A stretch of 64,000 bases of DNA from Psychrobacter sp. 28M-43 (lineage in GTDB: Bacteria > Pseudomonadota > Gammaproteobacteria > Pseudomonadales > Moraxellaceae), in the NCBI RefSeq assembly GCF_014770435.1, contig NZ_CP061739.1:186001-250000 (forward strand), in the 5' to 3' direction. The translations under genes and the position numbers were made by a program. Within the stretch, counting starts at the first letter, position 1. The number at the start of each line of letters is the position of its first letter. The notes under the pieces were generated by a model. The model was not told the DNA's origin. It saw only the letters and a list, made by a program, of their open reading frames with translations, and ran no database searches. Shown here one piece after another: positions 15,346-25,701 of this stretch.

Positions 15346-17544
15346 ATGGCCACCACCACGGCTGCACCAACGTTAGGCGAAGCGCAAACGCATTTTAGAA
15401 CTTGTACATTGTGCGAAGCAATGTGCGGCGTCGAAATAAAGCACGATGGCGAAAAAGTCTTGTCGATTAAAGGGGATAAAAACGATCCTTTTTCACAAGG
15501 CTATATTTGTCCGAAAGCCACTGCTTTGCAAGATTTGCATGAAGATCCTGACCGTTTGCGTCAGCCAGTAGAGAGAACGGCTGACGGTTGGAAATCTATT
15601 AGTTGGCCAGAAGCGTTGGATAAAGTCGCCGCAGGTATTCAATCCATACAGCAAAAGTATGGTCAAAATGCGTTGGGTGTTTATCTAGGTAATCCTAACG
15701 TACATAACATGGGTGGTATGTTGACCATCAAACAACTACTTACCAGTTTAAAGACGCGCAGTCGTTTTTCTGCCACTTCTATCGACCAGCTGCCACATCA
15801 TATTATTAGCATGCATCTGTTTGGTCACATGCTGCGTATTCCAGTTCCTGATGTCAATAACACACAATACATGCTGATCATCGGTGGCAATCCGTTGGCT
15901 TCTAACGGCAGTATCATGACTGCGCCCAACATGCGTCAAAAGCTAAAAGATATCAAAGCGCGCGATGGCAAAGTAGTGGTGGTTGATCCAAGACGTACCG
16001 AAACCGCAGACATCGCTAGCGAACACCACTTTATTCGTCCAGCGACGGACGTATTGCTGCTATTAGCCATGCTCAATGAAATCTATACGCAGGGTTATGC
16101 CAAGCTCGATACTAGAGTGGCTGCCTTGGCACCTGAGATCGATCGACTTGCTTTGTTTGCTGAACAATATACGCCTGAGTCAGTGGCAGATATCACGGGT
16201 ATTACCGCAGCCGAAATCAAACGTATCGTCAAAGAATTTTGTGAAGCGGAAAGCTCAGTTTGTTATGGCCGTATGGGCATCTCAGTGCAAGAGTTTGGTT
16301 TGCTGAGCCAATATCTATCTATGGTCATCAATATCGTCACGGGTCGTTTAGATGAGGTGGGCGGACTCATGTTCCCGAATCCTGCCGTCGATGTTGTGAA
16401 TAGCTCTGGCCCAGGCTATCTGGGTAAACGTCATAGCCGCGTCAGCAACTTGCCAGATTTTAATGGTGAGTATCCAGTGGTTGCGATGGCGGATGAAATG
16501 TTAGTCGAAGGGGAAGGCCAGTTAAAGGGATTCGTCACAGTCGCTGGTAACCCAGTTCTGAGTACCCCAAATGGTGAAAAATTGGACGAAGCATTATCTC
16601 AGTTAGAGTTTATGGTTTCGCTTGATTATTTTGTGACTGAGACCAGTCGCCATGCCAATATTATTTTGCCGCCTGTATCGCCGTTAGAGCGCGACCATTA
16701 TGACATTACTTTTAATGGTTTTGCCGTGCACAATGTCGCCAAATATTCGCCTGCTTTGTTTGAGAAAACTGACGATACCAAGCATGACTGGGAGATTTAT
16801 TTAGGATTGGCTGACCGCTTAGACAAAGATGCGCCAGAAGCAACGCAAAAAGAACGTGCCGCGACAAAAGCCTTTGGTCCTAAGTTCTTGTTAGAGCAAG
16901 GTCTTAAGTATGGACCTCATAAAGAGGTAACGTTTGAAGCACTGATCGAAAATCCACATGGTATCGATTTGGGTCCACTACATCGTATGTTGCCAGAGGC
17001 TATTAAACACGCCGACAAACAAATTCATCTTCATGTTGATTTTTATCAGTCAGATTTGGCCCGTGTTAAAGAAATGGTGCAACAGTACAACAGTAATGAG
17101 ATTTTGCTAATCGGTCGTCGTCATGTACGTAGCAACAATTCATGGTTGCACAATAGCCATCGATTGGTAAAAGGTAAATCTCGCTGTACATTGATGTTGC
17201 ATCCGCAAACGGCAGCGCAACATGACATTGCAGAAGGTCAAGATGTCAGAGTGACTTCGCGGGTAGGTAGCGTGGTCATTGCAGCAGAAGTGACTGATGA
17301 GCTGATGCCAGGAGTGGTCAGCATCCCTCACGGCTTTGGTCACGGACGCAAAGGGGTGAAGCAGAAAATTGCGCAAGCACATGCAGGTGTCAGCGTTAAT
17401 GATTTGACCGATGAAACCTTGATTGATCAGTTGAGTGGTAATGCCGCCGTTAATGGTGTGCCTGTGCAATTAGAAGCATTGGATATGGGTGTAGATAGTT
17501 TATCTGCTGCTACAGAGACTGTAGCAGCAGGCGCATTAGCATAA
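15346..17544 (+). CDS. Molybdopterin-dependent oxidoreductase with N-terminal [4Fe-4S] domain
   Basis: 732 aa. Cys20, Cys23, Cys27 and Cys55 (CTLCEAMC ... YICPKA) form the [4Fe-4S] site, with the Lys two residues after the last Cys found in formate dehydrogenase/Nap-type enzymes. The molybdopterin core (GGNPLASNGS, VVVDPRRTETA) and C-terminal cofactor domain (RRHVRSNNSWLHNS, PHGFGH) follow. In the active-site region SATSIDQLPHH no Cys or Sec is seen where FdhF has Sec, so the Mo ligand may be Asp or Ser. No Tat signal: cytoplasmic. ATG at 15346 is preferred over the GTG at 15340, being 7 nt after AGGGAG. Substrate unknown. Confidence 0.87.
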   Translation: MATTTAAPTLGEAQTHFRTCTLCEAMCGVEIKHDGEKVLSIKGDKNDPFSQGYICPKATALQDLHEDPDRLRQPVERTADGWKSISWPEALDKVAAGIQSIQQKYGQNALGVYLGNPNVHNMGGMLTIKQLLTSLKTRSRFSATSIDQLPHHIISMHLFGHMLRIPVPDVNNTQYMLIIGGNPLASNGSIMTAPNMRQKLKDIKARDGKVVVVDPRRTETADIASEHHFIRPATDVLLLLAMLNEIYTQGYAKLDTRVAALAPEIDRLALFAEQYTPESVADITGITAAEIKRIVKEFCEAESSVCYGRMGISVQEFGLLSQYLSMVINIVTGRLDEVGGLMFPNPAVDVVNSSGPGYLGKRHSRVSNLPDFNGEYPVVAMADEMLVEGEGQLKGFVTVAGNPVLSTPNGEKLDEALSQLEFMVSLDYFVTETSRHANIILPPVSPLERDHYDITFNGFAVHNVAKYSPALFEKTDDTKHDWEIYLGLADRLDKDAPEATQKERAATKAFGPKFLLEQGLKYGPHKEVTFEALIENPHGIDLGPLHRMLPEAIKHADKQIHLHVDFYQSDLARVKEMVQQYNSNEILLIGRRHVRSNNSWLHNSHRLVKGKSRCTLMLHPQTAAQHDIAEGQDVRVTSRVGSVVIAAEVTDELMPGVVSIPHGFGHGRKGVKQKIAQAHAGVSVNDLTDETLIDQLSGNAAVNGVPVQLEALDMGVDSLSAATETVAAGALA

Positions 17545-17570
17545 AGTTAATCATATATTTGTAGAAATAT

Positions 17571-17608
17571 AAAAAAGGCGTTCACGTAAAGTGAGCGCCT
17601 TTTTTTTG
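17571..17608. terminator. Bidirectional terminator
   Basis: Stem AAAAAAGGCGTTCAC / GTGAGCGCCTTTTTT with loop GTAAA and one wobble, between convergent genes. Confidence 0.92.
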
Positions 17609-17633
17609 CAATCTGAATACATCGCTGAGCCGA

Positions 17634-18959
17634 TCAAACGCTCATGCCGATAAAATCAAAATCGACATTAGGGGTTTCGCCTTGGATTAGCAAACTAAGG
17701 GCCTTTGCAGAGCCGCAAGAGTGTGTCCATCCCAATGTACCATGTCCAGTGTTCAGCCATAAATTGTCAAAAGTCGCTGAAGTATTATGACTACCATGTT
17801 TGACTTGACCACAGTGTGCGCGACCAATTAGGGGCACGTTCGATGGGGTCATCGGGCGCAGTCCTGTCCAATATTGCACAGAGTTTGCGATAATACCTTT
17901 TGGAAATAACTGCTGCACACGGCGAGTGATGGCCTCACAGCGCGTGGCATTTAAATCTAGGTTATAGCCATTAAATTCAGCTGTACCAGCGACTCGCAAC
18001 TTGTCACCCAATCGTGAGGTGACCAGCTTGAATTCATCATCAATTAGACTGACAAAAGGCGCTAAATGCGGCGCGCGTGGATTCACCGTATACGTAGCCG
18101 AATAACCTTTTGCTGGAAATATTGGCGCGTGTATCCCCAATGGTTTTAGTAGAGGTACGCTATAGCTGCCAAGCGCGACCACATGACTATCAGCCGTAAA
18201 GGTCTGCGCATTTTCGCCTTTTGGATGGATAGTAATACTGTGTACATGCGGACGCGCAGAGTCGGTATCGGTATTGAGTGCCAAAATCTCGGTATCATAT
18301 AAAAACTGTACACCAGCATCGATACAACGCTGCGCTAACCGTTGGGTAAACAGGTGCGCATTGCCAGACTCGTCACGACTGGTATAGGTCGCTCCTGTGA
18401 GCTTATGCGCAATTGGGTAGAGCGCTGGTTCTAAGTTGACGGCATTACTAATATCAATCACATGGCGCTCACAACCAAGCGCTTGCATGCGTTCAGTTGG
18501 TTCAATAGCCGCATCAAACTCTGCCTGATTGGTATAAAAATGCATGATACCGCGTGTTTGCTGTTCATAGTCGATACCAATATCCGCGCGTAGCTGTTGT
18601 AAAGTATCTCTTGAATATAGACCTAAGCGCACCATTTGCACTAGGTTGGCATCGGCTCTATCGGCGCGGCACTCTTGTAGAAACTGCATCGCCCATTTGA
18701 GCTGCGCTTTATCCGCACGCAAGCGATACAATAGTGGAGCGTCTTCTTTAAATAACCACTTGAGCGCTTTCATCGGGGTCGTAGGGTTGGCCCAAGGCGT
18801 GGCATGTGAGACAGAGATTTGGCCGCCATTGGCAAATGACGTTTGCATACCTGCCGCTGACTCGCGCTCAATCACGGTCACATCATAGCCTGCCTGACGT
18901 AGATACCATGCGGTGGTCACGCCCACCACGCCTGCTCCGAGTACCGCGATATGTGTCAT
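17634..18959 (-). CDS. dadA: D-amino acid dehydrogenase small subunit-type flavoprotein
   Basis: FAD-dependent oxidative deamination of D-amino acids (chiefly D-alanine), passing electrons to the respiratory chain at the inner membrane. The dinucleotide motif VLGAGVVGVTTAWYL begins at residue 5, followed by ERESAAGMQTSFANGGQIS and the C-terminal YWTGLRPMTPSNVPLIG and TGHGTLGWTHSCGSAK. An in-frame ATG 27 bp upstream (18986) is possible; I chose the start adjacent to the Rossmann motif, as in homologues. About 441 aa, usual for DadA. No racemase gene neighbours it. Confidence 0.9.
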   Translation of the reverse strand: MTHIAVLGAGVVGVTTAWYLRQAGYDVTVIERESAAGMQTSFANGGQISVSHATPWANPTTPMKALKWLFKEDAPLLYRLRADKAQLKWAMQFLQECRADRADANLVQMVRLGLYSRDTLQQLRADIGIDYEQQTRGIMHFYTNQAEFDAAIEPTERMQALGCERHVIDISNAVNLEPALYPIAHKLTGATYTSRDESGNAHLFTQRLAQRCIDAGVQFLYDTEILALNTDTDSARPHVHSITIHPKGENAQTFTADSHVVALGSYSVPLLKPLGIHAPIFPAKGYSATYTVNPRAPHLAPFVSLIDDEFKLVTSRLGDKLRVAGTAEFNGYNLDLNATRCEAITRRVQQLFPKGIIANSVQYWTGLRPMTPSNVPLIGRAHCGQVKHGSHNTSATFDNLWLNTGHGTLGWTHSCGSAKALSLLIQGETPNVDFDFIGMSV

Positions 18960-19050
18960 AGGATTCTCTATGCTCATGTTAGTCATGACGGTCGCGCTGT
19001 ATTAAACGACCATCACCTTAGCTGCGTCGCTTGCCTGATTCGATGTGCTT

Positions 19051-19803
19051 TTATTTCGGGCGCGCAACATCTACTTGTAGTGCAGCTGGCAAGTCCAATA
19101 TGCTCAAATCGCTTTCTGCCAATTGTTCAGGGCGTGCCACGACCAAAGCGGTAAAGCCATCGTCATTTTTCATCGCATTGACTACTTGGATTTTATCGAG
19201 TTTGTCACCTGCGCTTGGTGCTGCACCGGTGCCTTGTACATAGTGTAAAAATGCTTTGGGTGCAGATTTAAAGTAGATACGAGCGATGACTTCTTGACCT
19301 AAGTAGCAGCCTTTATCATAGTCCATACCGCCGCGTTGATGTAGACGCAACTCTTGCGGTTGGAACTCACCTTGAGTCGCGGCCACAATCCAATAATTAC
19401 CAGTGGCAATACTGCATACCATCCAAGCCTGTGTATCGTCAGCAGTATTATGGTCGTCTTTATGGCTAAAAGTTGGCTCATCTGCTAGCACGCAAGGATA
19501 GATCGCTGCTGGTGCACTGGTCTCAAACTTAGAAAAAGCCCCGTACTTATTAAGATGCGCCTGCAAAGACTTAGCACAATCGCTACTTATGACCACATCA
19601 TAATGTTTTTCTGCTTGTTTTTTGATCCAGATACCAAATTCAATACGACCTTTTAGGTTACCGATAGCGGCAGCCTGATAGCTAAGCCCGAGCTTGGTAA
19701 CGTCACAAGTTAATTGCCCTTGCAAGAATTTTTCGGCGTCTTCGCCTTGGATAGTTAATTGCGAAAACTGCGGTACGGCTGATAAATTTGAAGACTGAGT
19801 CAT
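19051..19803 (-). CDS. ygfZ: YgfZ/GcvT-family folate-binding protein
   Basis: Folate-dependent protein that supports maintenance of some Fe-S enzymes (such as MiaB) in E. coli. The diagnostic motif K-G-C-Y-x-G-Q-E is present as DKGCYLGQEVIARIYFK, with LTIQGEDAEKFLQGQLTCD near the N-terminus and IGNLKGRIEFG following. 250 aa, somewhat shorter than the E. coli protein (326). Confidence 0.9.
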   Translation of the reverse strand: MTQSSNLSAVPQFSQLTIQGEDAEKFLQGQLTCDVTKLGLSYQAAAIGNLKGRIEFGIWIKKQAEKHYDVVISSDCAKSLQAHLNKYGAFSKFETSAPAAIYPCVLADEPTFSHKDDHNTADDTQAWMVCSIATGNYWIVAATQGEFQPQELRLHQRGGMDYDKGCYLGQEVIARIYFKSAPKAFLHYVQGTGAAPSAGDKLDKIQVVNAMKNDDGFTALVVARPEQLAESDLSILDLPAALQVDVARPK

Positions 19804-19834
19804 TGTTATTATCCTTCTGATGAGAGCTTACTTA

Positions 19835-20010
19835 TTAGGGCATGTTCCTAATTCAAATGTTTATGACTAAATGGGCTAAAAATGGATATATCTTTAGCAA
19901 ACGGCGTCAAATAGCTGGCCAATAGCTCGATATTACCTGCGCTATTTTCCTTGTTTGCCTGCGATTTATCTCATTTTTATCGCCATTTTTAAAATAGGGA
20001 CACGCCCTAA
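19835..20010. mobile_element. MITE-like non-autonomous element, 176 bp
   Basis: TTAGGGCATGTTCCTA (19835-19850) and TAGGGACACGCCCTAA (19995-20010) are inverted repeats matching at 14 of 16 positions. TA flanks both outer ends, consistent with a TA target duplication. There is no ORF inside. Shape and size fit a miniature inverted-repeat element mobilised by an IS elsewhere in the genome. Confidence 0.6.
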
Positions 20011-20271
20011 TATAGAGGGTAAATCAAAGTGATAAAAAATTATATGGGTGCTTTTATCATTGACAGCATCTGTGCACATAAATCTAAATGAGGCTAAGAA
20101 GAGTACCACAAAAAACCCTATCATAAAAAACGTCATCAGTAAGCGATGAGTTAAGTGTTAAATTGGGCATAGCGTTTGATTTTCAAGCGTACAAATTGGT
20201 TAAAGATGGTGAGTTACGGTACAATATCAGCTCTACAATTAACCTAATGTACGATGGCTGTCGAGGAAATA

Positions 20272-20625
20272 ATGAGCTTACCAAATTGCCCTAAATGTGA
20301 TGCTGAATATACGTACGAAGATGGTGCGTTACTGGTATGTCCTATGTGTGCTCATGAATGGACGGCGGCTGAGACTGATGCAGCGCAAGCTGAAGACCAA
20401 GACGCAGTTATTCGTGATGCTGTTGGCAATGAGCTACAGGACGGCGATGCGGTGACGGTCATTAAAGACCTAAAAGTCAAAGGCTCTTCAATTGTGATTA
20501 AAGTAGGAACGAAAGCGAAAAGTATTCGCCTGTTACCAGATGCTACTGATGGTCATGATATCGACTGCAAACTTGATGGCTACGGACCAATGAAGCTTAA
20601 ATCTTCTGTGGTCAAAAAAGCTTAA
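20272..20625 (+). CDS. yjdM: YjdM (PhnA-like) zinc-ribbon protein
   Basis: 117 aa. The N-terminal zinc ribbon C-x2-C ... C-x2-C ([15 protein letters not shown] ... [11 protein letters not shown]) is followed by the PhnA domain ([20 protein letters not shown], then [21 protein letters not shown]). Despite the old name it is not phosphonoacetate hydrolase; its role is unclear. The start at 20272 follows GAGGA; an in-frame ATG 18 bp upstream lacks an SD. Confidence 0.93.
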   Translation: MSLPNCPKCDAEYTYEDGALLVCPMCAHEWTAAETDAAQAEDQDAVIRDAVGNELQDGDAVTVIKDLKVKGSSIVIKVGTKAKSIRLLPDATDGHDIDCKLDGYGPMKLKSSVVKKA

Positions 20626-20728
20626 ATTGTAAAAACTTCTTGAAAGATTCGATAATAAACAAATATAAAGCAGACGTTTAATCACAAAACATTGTCGTTA
20701 TAAATGTCGCTATAAGTAGAGAATAATT

Positions 20729-22030
20729 ATGGGTACTAAAAACGAACAGCTCTTTGCACAAGCACGTAAACATATTCCAGGTGGTGTTAACTCGCCAGTT
20801 CGCGCCTTTGCAGGGGTTGGTGGTACGCCAATCTTTATGCACCGTGCCAATGGTAGCAAAATTTACGATACCGAAGACAACGCCTATATCGATTATGTTG
20901 GCTCGTGGGGCCCAATGATTTTGGGTCATGCGCACCCAAAAGTCATCGATGCGGTGAAAAAAGCCGCTGATGATGGTCTAAGCTTTGGTACACCAACACC
21001 GTTTGAAACCACCGTTGCTGACAAGATTTGTGACATCGTACCGAGTGTTGAAATGATTCGTATGACCAGCTCTGGTACCGAAGCGACCATGAGTGCGATT
21101 CGCTTGGCACGTGGTTATACTCAGCGTGACAAAATCGTTAAGTTCGAAGGTTGTTACCATGGGCATTCAGACAGTCTGCTAGTAAAAGCAGGTTCGGGCA
21201 TGCTTGATATTGGTGAGCCAACGTCAAAAGGTGTGCCTGCTGATTTTGCTAAGCATACGATTACGATTCCTTATAATGATCCGCAAGCGATTAAGGACTG
21301 CTTTGAAAAATGGGGTGAAGAGATTGCCTGCGTTATCTTAGAGCCTATCGCTGGCAACATGAACATGGTCATTCCTACACAAGAATTCCATGATACGTTG
21401 CGCGCAGAATGTACGGCTAATGGCGCGGTATTAATCTTTGATGAAGTGATGACGGGCTTCCGCGTTGGTCTTGGCGGTGCGCAAGCTCATTTCGGTATTG
21501 ACCCAGACTTGACTTGCTTCGGTAAAATCATCGGTGCTGGCTTACCTGTTGGTGCTTTCGGTGGTAAAAAAGAAGTCATGTCTTGCATAGCACCACTTGG
21601 CGGTGTCTATCAAGCTGGTACGTTATCAGGTAACCCGCTAGCAATGCGCGCTGGTATTGCGATGTTTGAAGACTTAACGGCAGAAAATTTCTACGACGAG
21701 TTAGCAGCGAAAGTTGATCGTTTAGTAGACGGTTTCCAAGCAGCAGCTGACAAACATGGTATTCACCTACGTACCAATAAGCTTGGCGGTATGTTTGGCA
21801 TGTTCTTTGTCAAAGACAGCACAACCGAAACACCAAAGAACTTCGATGACGTGACAGAGTGCGATATGGACGTATTCAATACTTTCTTCCACGGTATGCT
21901 AGATCGCAGTATTTACTTGGCACCGTCAGCTTATGAAGCAGGATTTATGTCTATCAAACATAGCGATGAAGACATTGATGCGTCAATCAAAGCGGCTGAT
22001 GAGATATTTGCAGAAATGGCAAAAGCATAG
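20729..22030 (+). CDS. hemL: Glutamate-1-semialdehyde 2,1-aminomutase
   Basis: PLP enzyme converting glutamate-1-semialdehyde to 5-aminolevulinate, the C5 route to haem. Motifs: [11 protein letters not shown] at the N-terminus, [47 protein letters not shown], and the PLP Lys in [17 protein letters not shown]. 433 aa, standard. Its pathway partner hemA (glutamyl-tRNA reductase) lies at 41709 in this window. It ends at a terminator. Confidence 0.97.
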   Translation: MGTKNEQLFAQARKHIPGGVNSPVRAFAGVGGTPIFMHRANGSKIYDTEDNAYIDYVGSWGPMILGHAHPKVIDAVKKAADDGLSFGTPTPFETTVADKICDIVPSVEMIRMTSSGTEATMSAIRLARGYTQRDKIVKFEGCYHGHSDSLLVKAGSGMLDIGEPTSKGVPADFAKHTITIPYNDPQAIKDCFEKWGEEIACVILEPIAGNMNMVIPTQEFHDTLRAECTANGAVLIFDEVMTGFRVGLGGAQAHFGIDPDLTCFGKIIGAGLPVGAFGGKKEVMSCIAPLGGVYQAGTLSGNPLAMRAGIAMFEDLTAENFYDELAAKVDRLVDGFQAAADKHGIHLRTNKLGGMFGMFFVKDSTTETPKNFDDVTECDMDVFNTFFHGMLDRSIYLAPSAYEAGFMSIKHSDEDIDASIKAADEIFAEMAKA

Positions 22031-22073
22031 TTTAGCCATGTAAGTTATTAGCTAACTAAAAAGTTAAAGCTTA

Positions 22074-22116
22074 AAAAACCAGTAAGGTCATCCCGTGATC
22101 TTTGCTGGTTTTTTTG
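22074..22116 (+). terminator. Terminator of hemL
   Basis: AAAAAACCAGTAAGGTCA / TGATCTTTGCTGGTTTTTTT stem with two imperfect positions and a seven-T run. Confidence 0.85.
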
Positions 22117-22191
22117 TTTATCGATATTTTATTTATAATCGTATTGGGAGGAATATAAAGTGTGTCATTTCATTTATATGACGACTAAACC

Positions 22192-22596
22192 TCATCGTGC
22201 TTTATCAAACTTACGATTTCTCAAGCTTAGATTGCCTCGTAGTACATCGCTATACATACGAAAATCACTGACAAAGCTTTTCAATGGAAACTTAAAAGAA
22301 GCGGGTTTGTTCTTTTCAAAGAAAAAGTGTCCAACCCATGCACAGGCATATCCAGCAGCAATGCCCTTTACCAAAGGCTTAGCTGAGCCAGTTTTGACAG
22401 ACTTTGCCAGTCCTAATAAGCCAAAGCTACTGCCTGCGAAATGTAGGCGGCGACAGGCTATGTTTTGATGCTCATCTAAGTAAAAATCATAAAATGCCTG
22501 TTTGGGCGAATTTTCAGTTTTTACCATGTCTTTTTTAGCACTACTGATAGGGGTCTCAGTATTTTGGGTAGCGTCTTTTGTGGTGGTCTGTTTCAT
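22192..22596 (-). CDS. DUF962 / Mpo1-like protein
   Basis: 134 aa. After a 30-residue polar N-terminus come FYDFYLDEHQNIACRRLHF, the hydrophobic AGYACAWVGHFFFEKNKPASF and PLKSFVSDFRMYSDVLRG, the full DUF962 signature. The conserved HxxP-like and GHxxxEKNKPA residues match the yeast Mpo1 dioxygenase family, which degrades 2-hydroxy fatty acids; whether this short bacterial form is an enzyme is not known. Probably inner-membrane associated. Confidence 0.85.
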   Translation of the reverse strand: MKQTTTKDATQNTETPISSAKKDMVKTENSPKQAFYDFYLDEHQNIACRRLHFAGSSFGLLGLAKSVKTGSAKPLVKGIAAGYACAWVGHFFFEKNKPASFKFPLKSFVSDFRMYSDVLRGNLSLRNRKFDKAR

Positions 22597-22972
22597 GTGA
22601 CTAGCTTCCTTGCTGGTGGGGTTGATAACTACTAATTGCGGATGATTTTTAACCGATTAGCTGGTGACTTTTGAAGTAAATTATACGGATAAAAATTCTG
22701 TAAATAACGGTTTTTTATTATGATATTGATAGCTTTCAATGTAGCAAACCGATATGCGTAACACAAGCGCTAGATGCTGAGTCGCTACCTGTCAGCTTAT
22801 AGGGTGGTCGTCGATATCCCTGCTACAGTTTTGCATCGCTTGCGAGTGTTTGGCATAAATGCTTTAATGACAAAATTGCCCTGATTTTTGTGGTTACTAC
22901 TTTTTTCTATACATGTGATTTTATAACTATATAGCACGTGATTTTGGTAAACTATCCACTCTCTCTAACACG
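22597..22972. other. 376-bp divergent intergenic region
   Basis: Lies between the divergent DUF962 and ppx genes; both promoters must be here. AT-rich, with no repeat, RNA gene or coding frame that I can support. Confidence 0.35.
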
Positions 22973-24553
22973 GTGACGACTTGTCCTATGCCTATTGACT
23001 ACCTTACGAATCCGCCAATTGGCGATGATGAAATGATGGCAGCCATCGATATTGGTTCCAACAGTTTCCATTTGGCCATTGCTCGTCTTGACCATGGGGA
23101 AGTGCGAAAAGTAGTCTCGATGTCTGAAAAGGTACAGCTCGCCGCCGGTTTGGACGAAAATAATATTCTAAGCGCAGCTGCTGAACAGCGCGGTCTTGAT
23201 TGTTTAAGCCGCTTTGTGGCGCGCTTGGATTCAGTACCGCCAGAGCGTATTCGTGTGGTCGCGACCAATGCGTTGCGTCAAGCCAAAAACGCCAACGACT
23301 TTATTTCCCGTGCCAATAAAATCCTGCCAAAACCTATTGAGATTATCGCGGGCCGCGAAGAAGCGCGATTGATTTATTTGGGCGTCTCGCATACCAATGA
23401 GAGTAGTGATAAACGCTTGGTTATGGATATTGGCGGCGGTTCGACAGAGTTTATTATTGGTCAAAATTTTGATCCATTGTTGACTGAAAGTTTACAAATA
23501 GGCTGTGTTTCTTTTACCCAAAAATTCTTCGCTGACGGCCTGATTACTAAAGAAGCTTTTAATAGTGCGATTTCAGGTGCACGTAAAGAAGTCTTAGCGA
23601 TTAACGGTCGTTATCAAAAGACGGGCTGGAGTAGCGTAGTCGGCTCAAGCGGTACAATCAAAGCGGTGCGCAATGTTTTAGTGTCAAAAGGTTGGGCCGA
23701 TGAGCAAGAACGCATTACCTATAAAGGTGTCAAAAAATTAGAGAAATTGCTGATCAAGATTGGCAATATTGATGATATCGAGTTAGAAGGCGTCAAAGAA
23801 CATCGTAAAGCCGTATTTCCTGCTGGCGTGGCAGTATTGCGCGCGGTAATGAAAGTATTGGGTGTTGAGACCATTACCTACTCAGATGGTGCGTTACGTG
23901 AAGGCGTTATGTACGATATGCTTGGTCGTTTTGCTAGTGAAGATGTGCGTGACCGCAGTGTATTGGCATTAATTAAGCGTTATTCAGGGGACAAAAAGCA
24001 AGCCAAACAAGTGGTAAAAACCAGCCGTCATTTATTTGAGCAAGTAAAAGACAAGCTTGCGCTGTCCAATGATGATTGCGACTTGCTCAGACGTGCTGCT
24101 TTCTTGCATGAGATAGGACTGGCAATCAGTCACAGTAGCTATCACAAGCACAGTGCGTATTTGCTTGAATACTCTGATATTCCAGGGTTTTCGCAAGTCG
24201 ATCAGAAGCGCATGGCGCAGCTGATGCTCAATCATCGCCGCAAGCTCAAAGCCGATATGCTAGAGCAGACTTGTCAGATCGGTGGTGATCAGCTGGTTTA
24301 TCTCTGCTTATTGTTGCGCCTTGCCGTACTGGCGCATCATAGCCGCAGTGATTATGCGCTACCAGAGTTAGAATTAAAGGTAGTCGCTGAAAACAGCTGG
24401 CAAATCACCTTGGCGGATAGCAGTGAGCATTATGCTTTCTTGCTGGCAGATTTGCGTACTGAAATTGACCAGTTTGCTAAGTGGGGCGTACAGCTTAGTG
24501 TGATTGAAGTCCAAGAGGTCGAGACTCCAGAGGTTGAGCAGTTACCGTTGTAA
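22973..24553 (+). CDS. ppx: Exopolyphosphatase, Ppx/GppA family
   Basis: Hydrolyses terminal phosphate from polyphosphate, or pppGpp in GppA-type members. The ASKHA fold shows the phosphate-1 motif AAIDIGSNSFHLAIA, the phosphate-2 loop VMDIGGGSTEFIIG and VVGSSGTIKAVRNV. The C-terminal HD-type domain (LRRAAFLHEIGLAISHSSYHKHSAY) makes it the long form. 526 aa with the GTG at 22973; an ATG at 22988 is a possible start and neither has a clear SD. Confidence 0.92.
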   Translation: MTTCPMPIDYLTNPPIGDDEMMAAIDIGSNSFHLAIARLDHGEVRKVVSMSEKVQLAAGLDENNILSAAAEQRGLDCLSRFVARLDSVPPERIRVVATNALRQAKNANDFISRANKILPKPIEIIAGREEARLIYLGVSHTNESSDKRLVMDIGGGSTEFIIGQNFDPLLTESLQIGCVSFTQKFFADGLITKEAFNSAISGARKEVLAINGRYQKTGWSSVVGSSGTIKAVRNVLVSKGWADEQERITYKGVKKLEKLLIKIGNIDDIELEGVKEHRKAVFPAGVAVLRAVMKVLGVETITYSDGALREGVMYDMLGRFASEDVRDRSVLALIKRYSGDKKQAKQVVKTSRHLFEQVKDKLALSNDDCDLLRRAAFLHEIGLAISHSSYHKHSAYLLEYSDIPGFSQVDQKRMAQLMLNHRRKLKADMLEQTCQIGGDQLVYLCLLLRLAVLAHHSRSDYALPELELKVVAENSWQITLADSSEHYAFLLADLRTEIDQFAKWGVQLSVIEVQEVETPEVEQLPL

Positions 24554-24730
24554 GTATTGAGTTAAAGATTAACGTAACAAAAGCGGCGTTGTCGATAATG
24601 TCATGCTATTTAAGATGTGCTACTATAGCTCCTATTGAGTTTACAACTGTACTTTCATTATCTGAACACGGATAACGATATTATTCTTAAACATAAATAC
24701 ATTAAGTATAATTATTAAAGGGAAGCGTCT

Positions 24731-25534
24731 ATGAGCACTGTCTGGGATAGTGTGCAGCTTGCACGACACGCCAAGCGTCCATTATTTATGGACTATGTTA
24801 ATCAGCTTTTTACCGAATTTGACGAGTTGCACGGCGATCGTGCTTTTGCCGATGACAAAGCCATTTTGGGTGGTCTTGCACGTTTTAATAGTCAGCCTGT
24901 AATGGTGATCGGTCAGCATCGTGGCCGCAGCACCCGTGAGCGTATTGCTCATAACTTTGGTATGGCCAATCCTGAAGGCTATCGTAAAGTGATTCGTTTG
25001 GTCAAAATGGCTGAGCGTTTTAATATTCCGGTGATGACCTTTGTGGATACCCAAGGTGCTTACCCTGGTATTGGTGCAGAAGAGCGCGGACAGGCGCAAG
25101 CGATTGCAGAAAGCATTGCTGTGTTCTCTAGTCTGAAAGTGCCTGTGATTGTGACTATCATTGGTGAAGGCGGCTCAGGCGGCGCACTGGCAATTGGTGT
25201 CGGTGATAAAGTAAATATGCTACAAAACAGCATTTACTCAGTGATCTCGCCAGAAGGCTGCGCTTCTATCCTCTGGAAAACCGCTGAAAAAGCACAAGAC
25301 GCTAGTGAAGCACTAAAATTGAACGCCATTAACCTTTATCAAATGGGTTTGATTGACGCTGTCATCGAAGAAGGCGAGGGCGCACATGTGCAGCCACAAC
25401 CTGTAATGAATGCACTAAAAGCACTGATTACTGAGCAGCTTGATGAGATTAAAGATTTAGATCCTCAAGAGCGCTGTGAGCTACGTTATGAAAAACTAAA
25501 GTCTTTCAACTCAGAAGTGATGTTGCCTGCTTAA
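24731..25534 (+). CDS. accA: Acetyl-CoA carboxylase carboxyltransferase subunit alpha
   Basis: Half of the carboxyltransferase making malonyl-CoA for fatty acid synthesis, paired with AccD. Motifs [56 protein letters not shown] and [13 protein letters not shown] are intact. At 267 aa it lacks the roughly 50 N-terminal residues of E. coli AccA (319 aa), as I recall for other Moraxellaceae. GGGAAG lies 6 nt before the ATG, so the short start looks real. Confidence 0.95.
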   Translation: MSTVWDSVQLARHAKRPLFMDYVNQLFTEFDELHGDRAFADDKAILGGLARFNSQPVMVIGQHRGRSTRERIAHNFGMANPEGYRKVIRLVKMAERFNIPVMTFVDTQGAYPGIGAEERGQAQAIAESIAVFSSLKVPVIVTIIGEGGSGGALAIGVGDKVNMLQNSIYSVISPEGCASILWKTAEKAQDASEALKLNAINLYQMGLIDAVIEEGEGAHVQPQPVMNALKALITEQLDEIKDLDPQERCELRYEKLKSFNSEVMLPA

Positions 25535-25620
25535 TTGGTTGCTATGGCACCTTTATTGTTAAGTCGCTATTATTCAATAATAGGTTTTTCATATTAGAGT
25601 CTGAGTCTTAATGCTAAAAT

Positions 25621-25653
25621 AAAAACGTGTCATTTAATGGCGCGTTTTTTTTT
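25621..25653 (+). terminator. Terminator of accA
   Basis: AACGTGTCAT / ATGGCGCGTT stem with two G-U pairs, short loop and a nine-T run. Confidence 0.85.
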
Positions 25654-25701
25654 GGCTGTTATTATATGAAGCATCTAAAATAACGAAAAATAAGGCTGAC
25701 T

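Noticed and set aside
22160..22468. 102-codon plus-strand ORF
   Set aside because: It is antisense to the DUF962 gene, whose minus-strand signature is clear.
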